A stretch of 64,000 bases of DNA from Novosphingobium sp. (lineage in GTDB: Bacteria; Pseudomonadota; Alphaproteobacteria; Sphingomonadales; Sphingomonadaceae), in the NCBI GenBank assembly GCA_017744735.1, contig JAGIAR010000007.1, positions 186,001-250,000 on the forward strand, read 5' to 3'. Position numbers and translations under genes: made by a program. The notes below the pieces were generated by a model. The model saw only the letters and a program-made list of their open reading frames with translations. It was not told where the DNA came from and did no database searches. Numbering within the stretch: the stretch's first letter is position 1; each line of letters opens with the position of its first letter. Shown here one piece after another: positions 22,973 through 31,671 of this stretch.

Positions 22973-23673
22973 CAGACAGCCGGTTCCGCGCCCGCCTCGA
23001 CTGCAGGCTGCGCAACGGCAGGCTCCCCGGCAGGTGCCGCGAGCTTGGCCAGGATATCGTTGACCCCGCGCGCCAGCGCCTGGCGGACGACGGTCTTGAC
23101 CGCCTCGTCCCCGTTCTTGACCTCGGTGCCCGGAATCACGAGCTCCTTCTTCTGCTTGCCGTAGGTCATGTAGAGCGCGTGCGGGATCTCGACCTTCACC
23201 GGCTCGGCGCCAGTGTGCGGGATGTATTCGAGCGTCGCGACATAGTGGTCGGTGGCAAACACCCCGCCGAACAGGCCGAAGCCGAGCCCGGCGCCGAAGC
23301 CGTCCTTCTTCGCCTTGTCCAGCTCTTCCTGTTTGACGATATTGTTGAACTTGATGCTGAGGATCGCCCCGTCAGCAGTCGGCCCTTCGACCACATCGGC
23401 AAACGCCCCGGTGCCCTTGATGTCTTCGAACGCCCAGGGTTTCACCACCTTGGTCGCCTTCGGATTGGGCTCGCCGTCGCGCTGGAACTCGAACAGCACC
23501 TGCACCGGCTTGGGCTCTCCGGGCGTGATCTTTTCGGCGGCCGGAACTTCGCCGAGCGCGTTGTCGTAATACCAGTGGGCCGCCTGCGCCGCCGCCGGAA
23601 GCAGCGTTGCCGCAAGCAGAGCCACGAAAAATCGGATAGTGTTGCGCAGGCGCGCACCCGTCTGGACGATCAT
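22972..23673 (-). CDS. Secreted hypothetical protein
   Basis: This 233-residue protein has a signal peptide (about 1-31, cleaved after AQA). The mature part contains a glycine-rich hydrophobic hairpin (FGAGLGFGLFGGVFATDHY) at about 146-166 that could insert in a membrane, flanked by beta-strands. The C-terminus is an Ala/Pro/Val/Glu-rich low-complexity tail. It is translationally coupled to the following lipoprotein gene. The function is unknown; an envelope-linked partnership with the lipoprotein is inferred. Confidence 0.65.
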
Positions 23674-23743
23674 GGTAAGTCCCCGTCTAATTCCCCGGCC
23701 GGAGGCTATCACAGCCCAGCGAAGCTGCAACGCGGGATTTTGC

Positions 23744-25408
23744 CTAGACGCCTTCGAGCAACCGGTCCGCCTGCGCCCGCGCCTCGCTGGTGATCTCGGT
23801 GCCCGAGAGCATCCGGGCGATCTCTTCCTGCCGCCCCGCCTGGTCGAGCAGTTGCACCGACGTCCGCGTGACCGTGCCCTGTGAAGATTTGGCGATCATG
23901 TAGTGTTGCCCGCCCCGCGCCGCGACCTGCGGCGAGTGGGTGACCGCGAGCAACTGTCCGCCATCGGCCAGCCGCGCGAGCCGCTCGCCGATCGCGCTCG
24001 CCACCGCGCCGCCGACCCCGCGGTCGATCTCGTCGAAGATCACCGTCGCCGCCCCGCCCTGTTCGGCGAGTGCCACTTTCAGCGCGAGGATGAAGCGCGA
24101 GAGTTCGCCGCCGCTGGCGATCTTGGCGAGCGGCGCGAAATCGGCGCCGGGGTTGGTCGAGATCAGGAATTCGACCGCATCCATCCCGCTCGGCCCCCAG
24201 CGGTCTTCCGCCAGCGCGGTGACCGCGGTGCGGAACCTGGCCGCGTCGAGCTTGAGCGGAGCGAGCTCGCGCGCGACCGCCTCGTCGAGCTGCGTCGCGG
24301 CGGCGGTGCGGGCCGCGTGGCGCGCTTCGGCCTCGGCGCGATAGGCTTGCCCGGCCTCCGCGGCGGCCCGCTCGAGCGCGCCGATCTCGGCGTCGCCGGC
24401 CTCGATACTGTCGAGCGCGGCACGGATCGCGCGCATCGTCGCCGGCAGATCGTCGACCTCGCAGCGGTGCTTGCGGGCGAGCGCGCGCAGATCGAACAGG
24501 CGGGTCTCGATCCGGTCGAGCTCGGCCGGATCGAAGCTCAGCGCTTCGGCCGCCGCCTCGAGCTTCCCCTCGGCCTCGCCCGCCTCGATCACCGCCCGGT
24601 CGAGCGCAGACAGGGCCTCGGCCAGCAGCGGGTGTTCCCCGGCGATCCGGTCGAGCCGGCGGGCGGCGGCGCGCAAGGACGCGAGCGCGCTGTCCGAACC
24701 GTCCCATACATGGCGCAGCGCCTCGAGATCCTCGGCCAGCTTCTCGCCCTTCTGCATCGCGCTGCGCGCCTCGGCGAGCGCGGCCTCCTCGCCTTCCTCG
24801 GGCGCGAGCGCGGCCAGCTCCTCGATATGGGCGAGCAGCAGGTCCTGGTCGGCCTTGGCCTGGGCGATCGCCTCGCGCGCCTCGAGCAGCTTCTCTTCCG
24901 CCGCGCGCCAGCGGTTCCAGGCCGCGCTCACCCCCGCGACGTCGCCGCCGGCGAAACGGTCGAGCAGCAGGCGGTGGCCGCGCGGATTGACCAGCCCGCG
25001 ATCGTCGTGCTGGCCGTGGATCTCCACCAGCGCGCCGGCGATTTCGCGCAGCAGCGCCACGCCCACCGGCTGGTCGTTGATGAAGGCCTTCGAACCGCCG
25101 TCGGCCTTGACCGTGCGGCGGATTAGCAGCGGCTCGCCCGGCTCGATCTCCACCTCGGCCTCGGCCAGCGGCGCGGCGATCGCCTCGGGCAGGCGCGGAA
25201 ACTCGAAGGTGGCGGTGACATTCGCCTGATCGGTGCCCGCGCGCACCAGCCCGGTCTCGGCGCGGTTGCCCAGCACCAGCCCGAGCGCGTCGAGCAGGAT
25301 CGACTTGCCCGCCCCGGTCTCGCCGGTGAGCACGCCGAGGCCCTGGCCGAACGACAGATCGAGCGCCTCGATCAGGACGATGTTGCGGATGGCAAGCGCG
25401 GTGAGCAT
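23744..25408 (-). CDS. recN: DNA repair ATPase RecN
   Basis: RecN is an SMC-like ATPase acting in double-strand break repair. The 554-residue product has the Walker A motif GETGAGKS at 29-36 and a long coiled-coil centre (about 150-350, rich in Ala/Glu/Arg heptads). The C-terminal ABC signature is SGGELSRFILALK and the Walker B ATVIFDEIDRGVGG. The C-terminus RLLEGV is typical. It follows bamD on the same strand, a common pairing in Alphaproteobacteria. Confidence 0.96.
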   Translation of the reverse strand: MLTALAIRNIVLIEALDLSFGQGLGVLTGETGAGKSILLDALGLVLGNRAETGLVRAGTDQANVTATFEFPRLPEAIAAPLAEAEVEIEPGEPLLIRRTVKADGGSKAFINDQPVGVALLREIAGALVEIHGQHDDRGLVNPRGHRLLLDRFAGGDVAGVSAAWNRWRAAEEKLLEAREAIAQAKADQDLLLAHIEELAALAPEEGEEAALAEARSAMQKGEKLAEDLEALRHVWDGSDSALASLRAAARRLDRIAGEHPLLAEALSALDRAVIEAGEAEGKLEAAAEALSFDPAELDRIETRLFDLRALARKHRCEVDDLPATMRAIRAALDSIEAGDAEIGALERAAAEAGQAYRAEAEARHAARTAAATQLDEAVARELAPLKLDAARFRTAVTALAEDRWGPSGMDAVEFLISTNPGADFAPLAKIASGGELSRFILALKVALAEQGGAATVIFDEIDRGVGGAVASAIGERLARLADGGQLLAVTHSPQVAARGGQHYMIAKSSQGTVTRTSVQLLDQAGRQEEIARMLSGTEITSEARAQADRLLEGV

Positions 25409-25521
25409 CGCGCCAAGCCCTAGCCTAAGGCGCGCCGCGCGTCACGAAGCGAGCGGCATTTACGAACAGCGCGGGCCATTCCTGTCTGCGCCGGATCTAT
25501 TCGGGGGTCTATTCGGGGAAT

Positions 25522-26349
25522 CTATTTGGCGCTGGCGATGCCCCGGGTGGTCTCCGGCTGATATTTGTCCATCAGCTCGAACGCCTTCTGATACCACTTG
25601 CTGCCCGGATAGTTCGCGCCCAGCACCGCGGCATAGCGCTTGGCTTCCTCCGGCACGCCGAGCGAGAGGCTGGTCTCGGTCAGGCGGAACAGGGCCTCGG
25701 GCGCGTGGCTGGTGGTGTCGTATTTCTCGACCACGTTCTGGAACCGGACCTGCGCGGCGAGCCACTTGCCGGTCTTCTCGTAGAAGCGGCCGATCTCCAT
25801 TTCCTTGCCCGCGAGGTGATCGTTGACGAGATCGAGCTTGACCCGCGCGTCGGCCGCATAGTCGGTCCGCGGGAAGCGGCGGTTGACCTCGTTGAGCGCG
25901 GTCAGCGCCTGCTCGGTGATCGCCTGATCGCGGTCGACGTCGCTGATCTGCTCGTAATAGCACAGCGCGATCAGGTAATAGGCGTAAGGCGCGTCCTTGT
26001 TGCCCGGGTGGATCGAGAGGAAGCGCTGCGAGGCCTGGATCGACTTGTTGTAATCGCGCCCGACGTAATAGCTGAACGCGCTCATCAGCTGTGCCCGGCG
26101 CGCCCAGGGCGAATAGGGATGCTGGCGCTCGACCTCGTCGAACAGCGCCGCGGCGATCTTGTAATCGCCCTTGTCGAGCCGCGCCTTGGCCGCGCTGTAG
26201 AGCGTCTCGACGTCGCGCGCGACATAGGCGGTATCCTTGTGCTGCCCGCCACGGCCGCCGCAGCCGGCGGTTAGCAGGATAGCGAAGGCCGCGCCGGCAA
26301 GCGCGATGGGCCGGACGAAGGAGCGGGCGGAGCGTCGGGTCGATTGCAT
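25522..26349 (-). CDS. bamD: Outer membrane assembly lipoprotein BamD
   Basis: BamD is the essential lipoprotein of the BAM complex that inserts outer-membrane beta-barrels. The 275-residue product has a signal peptide with lipobox LTAGC (Cys30) and about five TPR-like repeats (about 50-265). The first carries the family block LYSAAKARLDKGDYKIAAALFDEVE. The start at 26349 (MQSTRRS) is preferred to an upstream extension. Just after the stop the sequence TCTATTCGGGG is repeated, giving three closely spaced TAG triplets. Confidence 0.95.
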   Translation of the reverse strand: MQSTRRSARSFVRPIALAGAAFAILLTAGCGGRGGQHKDTAYVARDVETLYSAAKARLDKGDYKIAAALFDEVERQHPYSPWARRAQLMSAFSYYVGRDYNKSIQASQRFLSIHPGNKDAPYAYYLIALCYYEQISDVDRDQAITEQALTALNEVNRRFPRTDYAADARVKLDLVNDHLAGKEMEIGRFYEKTGKWLAAQVRFQNVVEKYDTTSHAPEALFRLTETSLSLGVPEEAKRYAAVLGANYPGSKWYQKAFELMDKYQPETTRGIASAK

Positions 26350-26586
26350 GGCGTGCCGTATAGCCAGCCGCTCAATGAACGCCAAGTGAAGTGTGGAGCG
26401 ATCGCGCTATGCCGCCTCCCCCGGTCCGCGGGCGCCGAAACTGCGCCCGACCGAACCGTCCGGGGCGGACTTAGTTGTTGGCCGAACGCGTTATTGCATT
26501 GCATCCAAAACGGAGATGATGGCTAAACGGCAGCCGGATTCGGCGGGCCAGGTGCCGGATCGAACAGGGAGCATGATTGCAGGTCC

Positions 26587-27114
26587 ATGGTGGACGGAGC
26601 GGGAAAATCCGGGTCTCCCCTCGACACTCTCACTGCCAAGCAGCGGGAGGCGCTCGAGCTGTTGCTCCAGCACAAGACCTCCAAGGAGATCGCGCAGATC
26701 CTCGGGATCTCGCCGCACACGGTCGATCAGCGGATCGACGGGGCCAAGGAAAAGCTGGGCGCGGCGACCCGCGGGGACCTCGCGGTCATCTATCGCCGGC
26801 TCAGTTCGATATCCGGAAGAATGACATATGAAGATTCCCATATCGAACTTCCGCCGCTTTCGCCCGATCCGGGCTTCGGGAACGGCGCGGTCGTCGAGCG
26901 GGTCGCCAGCGATCCGGTGGGGATCGAGGGCAGTCGGAACGCCGGCGAGCAAGCCGACTATCGCGTCGTCCCCGAGATGTTCGATGGCCGCTACGGCACC
27001 ATCACCCGGGTCGGCGCGATCGTCTTGCTGGCCGTGCTGATCCTGCTGCTGGTTCTGGGGGGACTCGCCTTGTTCGCCCAGACCTCGCAGTTCCTGGATA
27101 AGTGGTACGACTGA
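26587..27114 (+). CDS. LuxR-type HTH regulator with C-terminal membrane anchor
   Basis: This is a 175-residue protein with an N-terminal LuxR/FixJ-type DNA-binding domain (12-72; LTAKQREALELLLQHKTSKEI..., ISPHTVDQRIDGAKEKL). A variable linker and one strong transmembrane helix (about 143-163) near the C-terminus follow. There is no receiver or autoinducer domain. Membrane-tethered LuxR proteins of this shape are frequent in Sphingomonadales. It heads a run of same-strand genes, with a small orphan starting 62 bp downstream. An environmental input through the membrane or by proteolysis is an inference. Confidence 0.8.
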   Translation: MVDGAGKSGSPLDTLTAKQREALELLLQHKTSKEIAQILGISPHTVDQRIDGAKEKLGAATRGDLAVIYRRLSSISGRMTYEDSHIELPPLSPDPGFGNGAVVERVASDPVGIEGSRNAGEQADYRVVPEMFDGRYGTITRVGAIVLLAVLILLLVLGGLALFAQTSQFLDKWYD

Positions 27115-27176
27115 CCGGATCGAACATCTCTCGAGTGTTGCTGGGGGCACTGCGCTCCGAACGAGGGATGATTACG

Positions 27177-27518
27177 ATGAAGATGACAGTTCCGGTTGCG
27201 CAGATGCGCATCACCCGCGACCTTCGCGACGCCGAGACGGCGCTCGACGAAGCGCTGCTCAAGCAGAGTTCGCTGCTCGCGACGATGGTGACCGCTCGCC
27301 GCGAAACCGCGTCCGACCCTTTCACCGGCCATGAAGCGCTGCTGCGCCTGACCAGGTCGCAGCAGACCCTGGTCACCGCGGCGGGCGAGCTGGCGCGCGT
27401 GCATGGCGGCCTGCTCGAGGTAGGGCGCGAGATTGCCGGCGTGGACGATTGCCCGGAAAAGGACCCCCATGTACCGACCGGCGAAGATGATGGTGAGGTC
27501 GTAGCTCTTGGCGGTTGA
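27177..27518 (+). CDS. Small helical hypothetical protein
   Basis: This 113-residue cytosolic protein looks almost entirely alpha-helical, with RDLRDAETALDEALLKQ and TRSQQTLVTAAGELARVH forming likely coiled-coil hairpins. It ends in an acidic tail. The ATG at 27177 sits nine bases after a GAGGG site; an ATG at 27168 is also possible. It follows the membrane-anchored LuxR regulator closely, so it may be its partner or target. No family was recognised. Confidence 0.6.
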   Translation: MKMTVPVAQMRITRDLRDAETALDEALLKQSSLLATMVTARRETASDPFTGHEALLRLTRSQQTLVTAAGELARVHGGLLEVGREIAGVDDCPEKDPHVPTGEDDGEVVALGG

Positions 27519-27550
27519 CCGCGGCGGCGAAATCATGCTGCCGAGGCACC

Positions 27551-28000
27551 ATGTCGCCGTACCTCACCTTCGCGTTTTCGCTCATCGGTGCCGTCACCGC
27601 GTTCGCAATCTGGCGCGGTGGCGCACCGGAACGGCGCGGTGGCGTGATCATGGCGATCTACGCGGTGTCCGACCCGATCTATCACCGGCTTTTCAGCGCA
27701 CCACAGTTCCGCTTCGTCGATCCGGGACATGTGGTGATGGACAGCCTTCAGTTCATCGCGCTCACGGCCCTTGCGCTCAGAGCGAACAGGATGTGGCCTC
27801 TATGGGCGGCGAGTTCTGCCTTGATCGCGATTTCCGGCCATCTGGCGCTGTTGATCGGCCCGCGCGGCCTGCAACGCGCCTATTGGGCGATGACCCAGCT
27901 TCCGTTGTATCCGGAATTGCTGGCAGTGCTGCTGGGAACGATCGCGCACCGGCTGCGCTATCGGCGGATCGGTCCCTATCGCGACTGGCGGGCCGCCTAG
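27551..28000 (+). CDS. Hypothetical four-helix membrane protein, copy 1 of a tandem pair
   Basis: This 149-residue integral membrane protein has about four hydrophobic helices. It shares the central block PQFRFVDPGHVVMD, the segment ALRANRMWPLWAA and the C-terminal GPYRDWR with the next gene, and the two are the same length. They are therefore a tandem duplication. The conserved polar motifs between helices (Asp-Pro-x-Tyr-His and Asp-Pro-Gly-His) look like a binding site. The ATG at 27551 matches the MSP start of the copy. Confidence 0.7.
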   Translation: MSPYLTFAFSLIGAVTAFAIWRGGAPERRGGVIMAIYAVSDPIYHRLFSAPQFRFVDPGHVVMDSLQFIALTALALRANRMWPLWAASSALIAISGHLALLIGPRGLQRAYWAMTQLPLYPELLAVLLGTIAHRLRYRRIGPYRDWRAA

Positions 28001-28027
28001 GAAGCGCAAGCGGAGCTAGTAGGCACC

Positions 28028-28480
28028 ATGTCGCCGATGTTGGAATTTGGGTGGATACTCATGTTCGCCAGCGTGGCCTATGCTTCATGGTGCGGATCGA
28101 TCCCGGAGCGCCAAGGAGCAGCCATTATTGCGGCCTGGTATTTGGCAGATCCGTCCTATCATGCGATCTTTGGGCCACCGCAGTTTCGGTTCGTCGATCC
28201 GGGCCATGTGGTGATGGATACTGCAGAGACGCTGGCACTCGGCTATGTTGCGCTGCGAGCGAACCGTATGTGGCCCTTGTGGGCCGCCGCTGCAGAGTTA
28301 ACCGCACTTTCAGGTCATCTGGCGTTAGCAATAAATCCAGTAGGCCTCCAACGCGCTTATTACGCAGTGACTCAGCTGACGATCTACCCACAGCTCGCGG
28401 CACTCCTGCTCGGCACGCTCGCCCATCGCCGGCGCCTGCGCCGCACCGGCCCCTATCGCGACTGGCGCACCACGCCCTGA
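28028..28480 (+). CDS. Hypothetical four-helix membrane protein, copy 2 of a tandem pair
   Basis: This 150-residue paralogue of the preceding gene begins 27 bp after it. It keeps the DPSYHAIF and PQFRFVDPGHVVMD motifs, ALRANRMWPLWAA, the GLQRAYYAVTQL helix and GPYRDWR, while helices 1 and 3 have diverged widely. Codon use is less GC-biased than in copy 1, so the two copies have evolved at different rates or one was acquired. The function is unknown. Confidence 0.7.
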   Translation: MSPMLEFGWILMFASVAYASWCGSIPERQGAAIIAAWYLADPSYHAIFGPPQFRFVDPGHVVMDTAETLALGYVALRANRMWPLWAAAAELTALSGHLALAINPVGLQRAYYAVTQLTIYPQLAALLLGTLAHRRRLRRTGPYRDWRTTP

Positions 28481-28502
28481 TCCGCGGCGCGGAGCGGGTG
28501 CG

Positions 28503-29075
28503 ATGAACGATCCCGCCTCGCTCACCCGCCGGCTGATGCTGCTCGGCAACCAGATGATGGAGCTCGCCGGTGAGATCGGGCGCGACCAGAGCGCAGCGCT
28601 GTCGGGCGACGACGGGTTCGAGGCACTGCGCGACGACAGCCCGGCGTGGCAGCTCGCGGCGCAGCGGCTCTATGCCGAGCGCAAGGCGCGCAGCGAGTTC
28701 TTCCCTTCGGCGATGTTCGGGGAAGCCGCGTGGGACGTGCTGCTGGACCTCTATGTCGCGGAGAAACGCAACCAGCTGGTCTGCATCACCAGCGCCTGCG
28801 TCGCGTCCAATGCGCCCGCCACCACCGCGCTGCGCTGGATCGGGATGCTCGAGGAACAGGGCCTCGCGACCCGCTTCGCCGACGCGTGCGACGGGCGGCG
28901 CAATTTCCTGCGCATTTCCGAGCGCGGCTATGCGCTGATGACCGCCTATCTCGCCGCGATCCAGCCGCAGTGGCGCGACGACGACATGCTGCGCCCGCAG
29001 GTGCGGACCGCCGACGGGCAGGTCCACGACCGGTTCGACCCGATCCGACGACGCAGGTCGGTCGCAAACCGGTAA
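28503..29075 (+). CDS. MarR-like winged-helix protein
   Basis: This is a 190-residue soluble protein with a long helical N-terminus. A winged-helix core at about 78-150 follows: VCITSACVASNAPATTALRWIGMLEEQGLATR resembles the recognition helix and preceding turn of MarR regulators, and the wing is FADACDGRRNFLRISERG. It is probably a DNA-binding regulator, perhaps of the adjoining membrane genes. It begins 22 bp after the second membrane paralogue. Confidence 0.7.
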   Translation: MNDPASLTRRLMLLGNQMMELAGEIGRDQSAALSGDDGFEALRDDSPAWQLAAQRLYAERKARSEFFPSAMFGEAAWDVLLDLYVAEKRNQLVCITSACVASNAPATTALRWIGMLEEQGLATRFADACDGRRNFLRISERGYALMTAYLAAIQPQWRDDDMLRPQVRTADGQVHDRFDPIRRRRSVANR

Positions 29076-29151
29076 CTCGCCTCTTGCAATCGGTTCACTC
29101 CCACTTCAGGTGACGGAGCCGATTGCCCGCAAGCGGCAATTGAGGACCCCG

Positions 29152-30177
29152 ATGCAGCCACAGCGCGTTTACGCGACCCCCCCTACTCCGACCGCACCCC
29201 TGGCGAGCATTTCGCGGCTGCCCATGCGTGCAGAGGAAGGGTTCGATACGGCCCACGTGCGCTGGGCGCTGTTTGCCAGCCTCGCGCTGGCCGCGCTGCT
29301 GATGGCGCGCGCGGAGCTGACGATCGAGCTCGGCACTCTAAGTAATATCCCCTATGCCGCCGCCGCGCTCGCTGTGCTGGCGCTGCGCAAGCGCTGGATC
29401 GGCCGCACTCTGCGCCATGCGGAGGCGGTGCGCGATTGCGCCGGCTATTACGCGATCTTCGCCGCGACGGCGCTGGTCGGCGCGGTCAGTTCCTACCCGA
29501 TCGCCGCGCTGTCGCACGGCTATGCCGATGCGGCGCTGGCGCGCAGCGATGCCGCGCTCGGCTTCGACTGGGTCGGGTGGTACCGGGTGGTGGCCGATCA
29601 CCGGATCCTGCAACTGCTGGGGATCGCCGCGTACCAGAGCATCTATCTGACCCCGGCGGTCCTGCTCGGCTGGTTCGCCCGCTCGGGTCAGCGGCGCGAG
29701 GCGCACCGCTTCCTGGCAAGCTTCTGGGTCGCCGCGGTGCTGACCCTGGCGCTGTTCGCGCTGATGCCGGCGGTCGGGCCGTTCTCCTATCTGTGGCACA
29801 CGCCGATCCGCTACATGCCGTCGAGCGAATTGTGGCAGCCCGACCTGATCCCGGCGCTGCGCGCGCATGCCGTCCGGGCGATCGACCTCGGCCAGTTGCG
29901 CGGACTGGTCTCGGCGCCGAGCTTCCATGCGGCGGCCGGCGCGATCTACCTGCGCACCGCCTGGCGCGCCGGACCGGTGCGCTGGCCGCTGGTGTGGGTG
30001 GTCGGCGCGATGCTGCTGGCGACCCCGGTCGAGGGCACGCATTACCTGACCGACATGATCCTGGGCGTGGCGGTGGCGGTGGCGGCGATGGCGCTGGTCG
30101 ATGCGCTGCTGGCCCTCGCCCGGGCACCCCGCGGCGACTTGCCGCTGGCGGAGGTCCACCCCATATCCCGCGGATGA
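29152..30177 (+). CDS. PAP2-superfamily membrane enzyme (inositolphosphotransferase/phosphatase type)
   Basis: This is a 341-residue membrane protein with about six helices. PAP2 active-site elements are the LVSAPSFHAAAGA block (catalytic-type Ser/His) and GTHYLTDMILG (second His and Asp) near the C-terminus. This pattern matches the Aur1/Ipt1-like PAP2_3 group, which acts on lipid phosphates or sphingolipid head groups. In a sphingolipid-making sphingomonad, a role in head-group transfer is plausible but unproven. The ATG at 29152 follows a GAGGA site; a GTG at 29110 is an alternative. Its stop overlaps the next start (ATGA). Confidence 0.78.
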   Translation: MQPQRVYATPPTPTAPLASISRLPMRAEEGFDTAHVRWALFASLALAALLMARAELTIELGTLSNIPYAAAALAVLALRKRWIGRTLRHAEAVRDCAGYYAIFAATALVGAVSSYPIAALSHGYADAALARSDAALGFDWVGWYRVVADHRILQLLGIAAYQSIYLTPAVLLGWFARSGQRREAHRFLASFWVAAVLTLALFALMPAVGPFSYLWHTPIRYMPSSELWQPDLIPALRAHAVRAIDLGQLRGLVSAPSFHAAAGAIYLRTAWRAGPVRWPLVWVVGAMLLATPVEGTHYLTDMILGVAVAVAAMALVDALLALARAPRGDLPLAEVHPISRG

Positions 30178-30569
30178 CGGGACCTTCCTTGCATTCGCCG
30201 GATACCGGCACGATCGAGCGCCTCGCCCGCGACGCGCTCGAGCATCTCCCGGAAGCGTTCCAGCCCTATCTCGGCGACATCGTGATCCGGGTGCAGGACT
30301 ACGCCGATCCCGAGCAGCTCGCCAGCGTCGGGCTAAACGATCCGCGGCGCCTCGTCGGCCTCTATCGCGGCCATCCGGTGAGCAAGCAGTCGGTCTGGGC
30401 GAGCGGCGACCTGCCGCCGACGATCTTCGTGTTCCGCCAGCCGCTGCTCGCCCGCTGGCGCCATACCGGCGCCTCGCTCGAAGAGGTGGTCACCCACCTG
30501 ATGACCCACGAGGTCGGCCACCACTTCGGCCTGTCCGACGCGGAGATGCACAGCCTGGAGGACGAGTAG
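30174..30569 (+). CDS. Small zincin-like metallopeptidase (DUF1025-type)
   Basis: This is a 131-residue cytosolic protein of the zincin_1 metallopeptidase family. The HEVGHHFGLSD motif near the C-terminus is HExxHxxGxxD, the minimal zincin site. The preceding LEEVVTHLMT helix is conserved in the family. It is translationally coupled to the PAP2 gene by an ATGA overlap. The substrates of the family are unknown. Confidence 0.82.
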   Translation: MTGPSLHSPDTGTIERLARDALEHLPEAFQPYLGDIVIRVQDYADPEQLASVGLNDPRRLVGLYRGHPVSKQSVWASGDLPPTIFVFRQPLLARWRHTGASLEEVVTHLMTHEVGHHFGLSDAEMHSLEDE

Positions 30570-30573
30570 CGCC

Positions 30574-31506
30574 TCACCCCTGCGGATGCGCGTCGAGGAA
30601 GGCGCGGACCATCTGCACCGTGGCCGACGGGTTCTCCTCCATGATCCAGTGACCCGAACCGGGGACGATGCCCTCGGTCACGTCGTCTGCCGCCGCGCGC
30701 ATCACCACCGCCATGGTCGGGCCGAAGGATTTCTCCCCGCCGATCGCATAGACCGGCATCTTCAGCCGGTGGCCGGCAGCGAGCCAGGCGCGGTTGTCGA
30801 TCGCGTCCTGGTCGAAGGCGGCGAATTGCGAGAAGCCCGAATGCATCGCGCCGGGGAGCGCGTAGAGCTTCGCGTAATGCCGGCGCGAGGCTTCGTCGAA
30901 ATGCTTGGGATCGGCCGAGAACTCGTTCCAGAAGCGGTCGAGATAGATCCGCTCGCGCCCCTTCACCAGCCGCTCCATGTCGGGCCCGCCGAAGCGGAAG
31001 TGCCACAGCAGCGGGTTTTTGAGGATTTCCTCCCACGGGCCGACGCCGGGCACCGGCGCGTCGATCAGCACGAAGCTGCCGACCCGCGCGGTGTCGTATT
31101 CGGCGAAGGCGAAGCCGACCATGTTGCCGATGTCGTGGGTGACCAGATCCGCCCGCTGCACCCCCAGCGCATCCATCACCCCGGCGACGTCGGCCGCCTG
31201 GGTCTTCTTGTCGAACCCGCCGCCGGGCTTCGCCGAAAGGCCGAGCCCGCGCAGGTCGGGCACGATCACCGTGTGGTCCTTCTCGAGATTGGCCGCGAGC
31301 GGCGCCCACATGTCGCCGGTCTCGCCATAGCCGTGCAGCAGCACCACCGCCGGGCCCTTGCCGCCGTAGCGGACATGGATGGTCGTGCCATTGGTCGCGA
31401 TCTCGCGGGTCTTGAAATCCTTCGGAAACGGCGGAACTTCCGCTCCGGCCGGCACGGCAAGGGCAAGCGCCCCGAAGGCAGCGAAAAGTGTGGCAAGTCT
31501 CAGCAT
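30574..31506 (-). CDS. Secreted alpha/beta hydrolase with Asp nucleophile (epoxide hydrolase-like)
   Basis: This 310-residue protein has a signal peptide (1-22) and an alpha/beta hydrolase domain. The oxyanion motif is LLHGYGETGDMW near 57-67. The nucleophile elbow reads THDIGNMVG, with Asp125 instead of Ser, as in epoxide hydrolases and dehalogenases. The catalytic His lies in GSGHWIMEE near the C-terminus. Exported epoxide hydrolase-like enzymes are known in Alphaproteobacteria. The substrate is not predictable. Its stop lies 5 bp from the convergent zincin gene. Confidence 0.82.
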   Translation of the reverse strand: MLRLATLFAAFGALALAVPAGAEVPPFPKDFKTREIATNGTTIHVRYGGKGPAVVLLHGYGETGDMWAPLAANLEKDHTVIVPDLRGLGLSAKPGGGFDKKTQAADVAGVMDALGVQRADLVTHDIGNMVGFAFAEYDTARVGSFVLIDAPVPGVGPWEEILKNPLLWHFRFGGPDMERLVKGRERIYLDRFWNEFSADPKHFDEASRRHYAKLYALPGAMHSGFSQFAAFDQDAIDNRAWLAAGHRLKMPVYAIGGEKSFGPTMAVVMRAAADDVTEGIVPGSGHWIMEENPSATVQMVRAFLDAHPQG

Positions 31507-31627
31507 GAACGATCCCCCGAGATCCCGACTCGCGCCGGGAAAACGGGACCCTAACCCAATCGCGGCCAACCGCATCGGCTTATCTTTCGGCGATGCGGCG
31601 ACATCGGCTCTGGCAATTCCGGAACCG

Positions 31628-31656
31628 GCATTTTATGTATGCCATACATAAAATGC
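31628..31656. promoter_or_regulatory. 29-bp perfect palindrome upstream of the DUF983-MocR unit
   Basis: Two perfect 14-bp arms (GCATTTTATGTATG at 31628-31641 and its inverse at 31643-31656) are separated by one base. It ends 15 bp before the DUF983 ATG. It is AT-rich within a GC-rich context, with a TATGTATGCCATACATA core of the GT...AC kind bound by GntR-family proteins. The nearest such regulator is the MocR protein two genes down, so autoregulation is the leading idea. Confidence 0.65.
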
Positions 31657-31671
31657 CTGGAGGCCTCCGCA

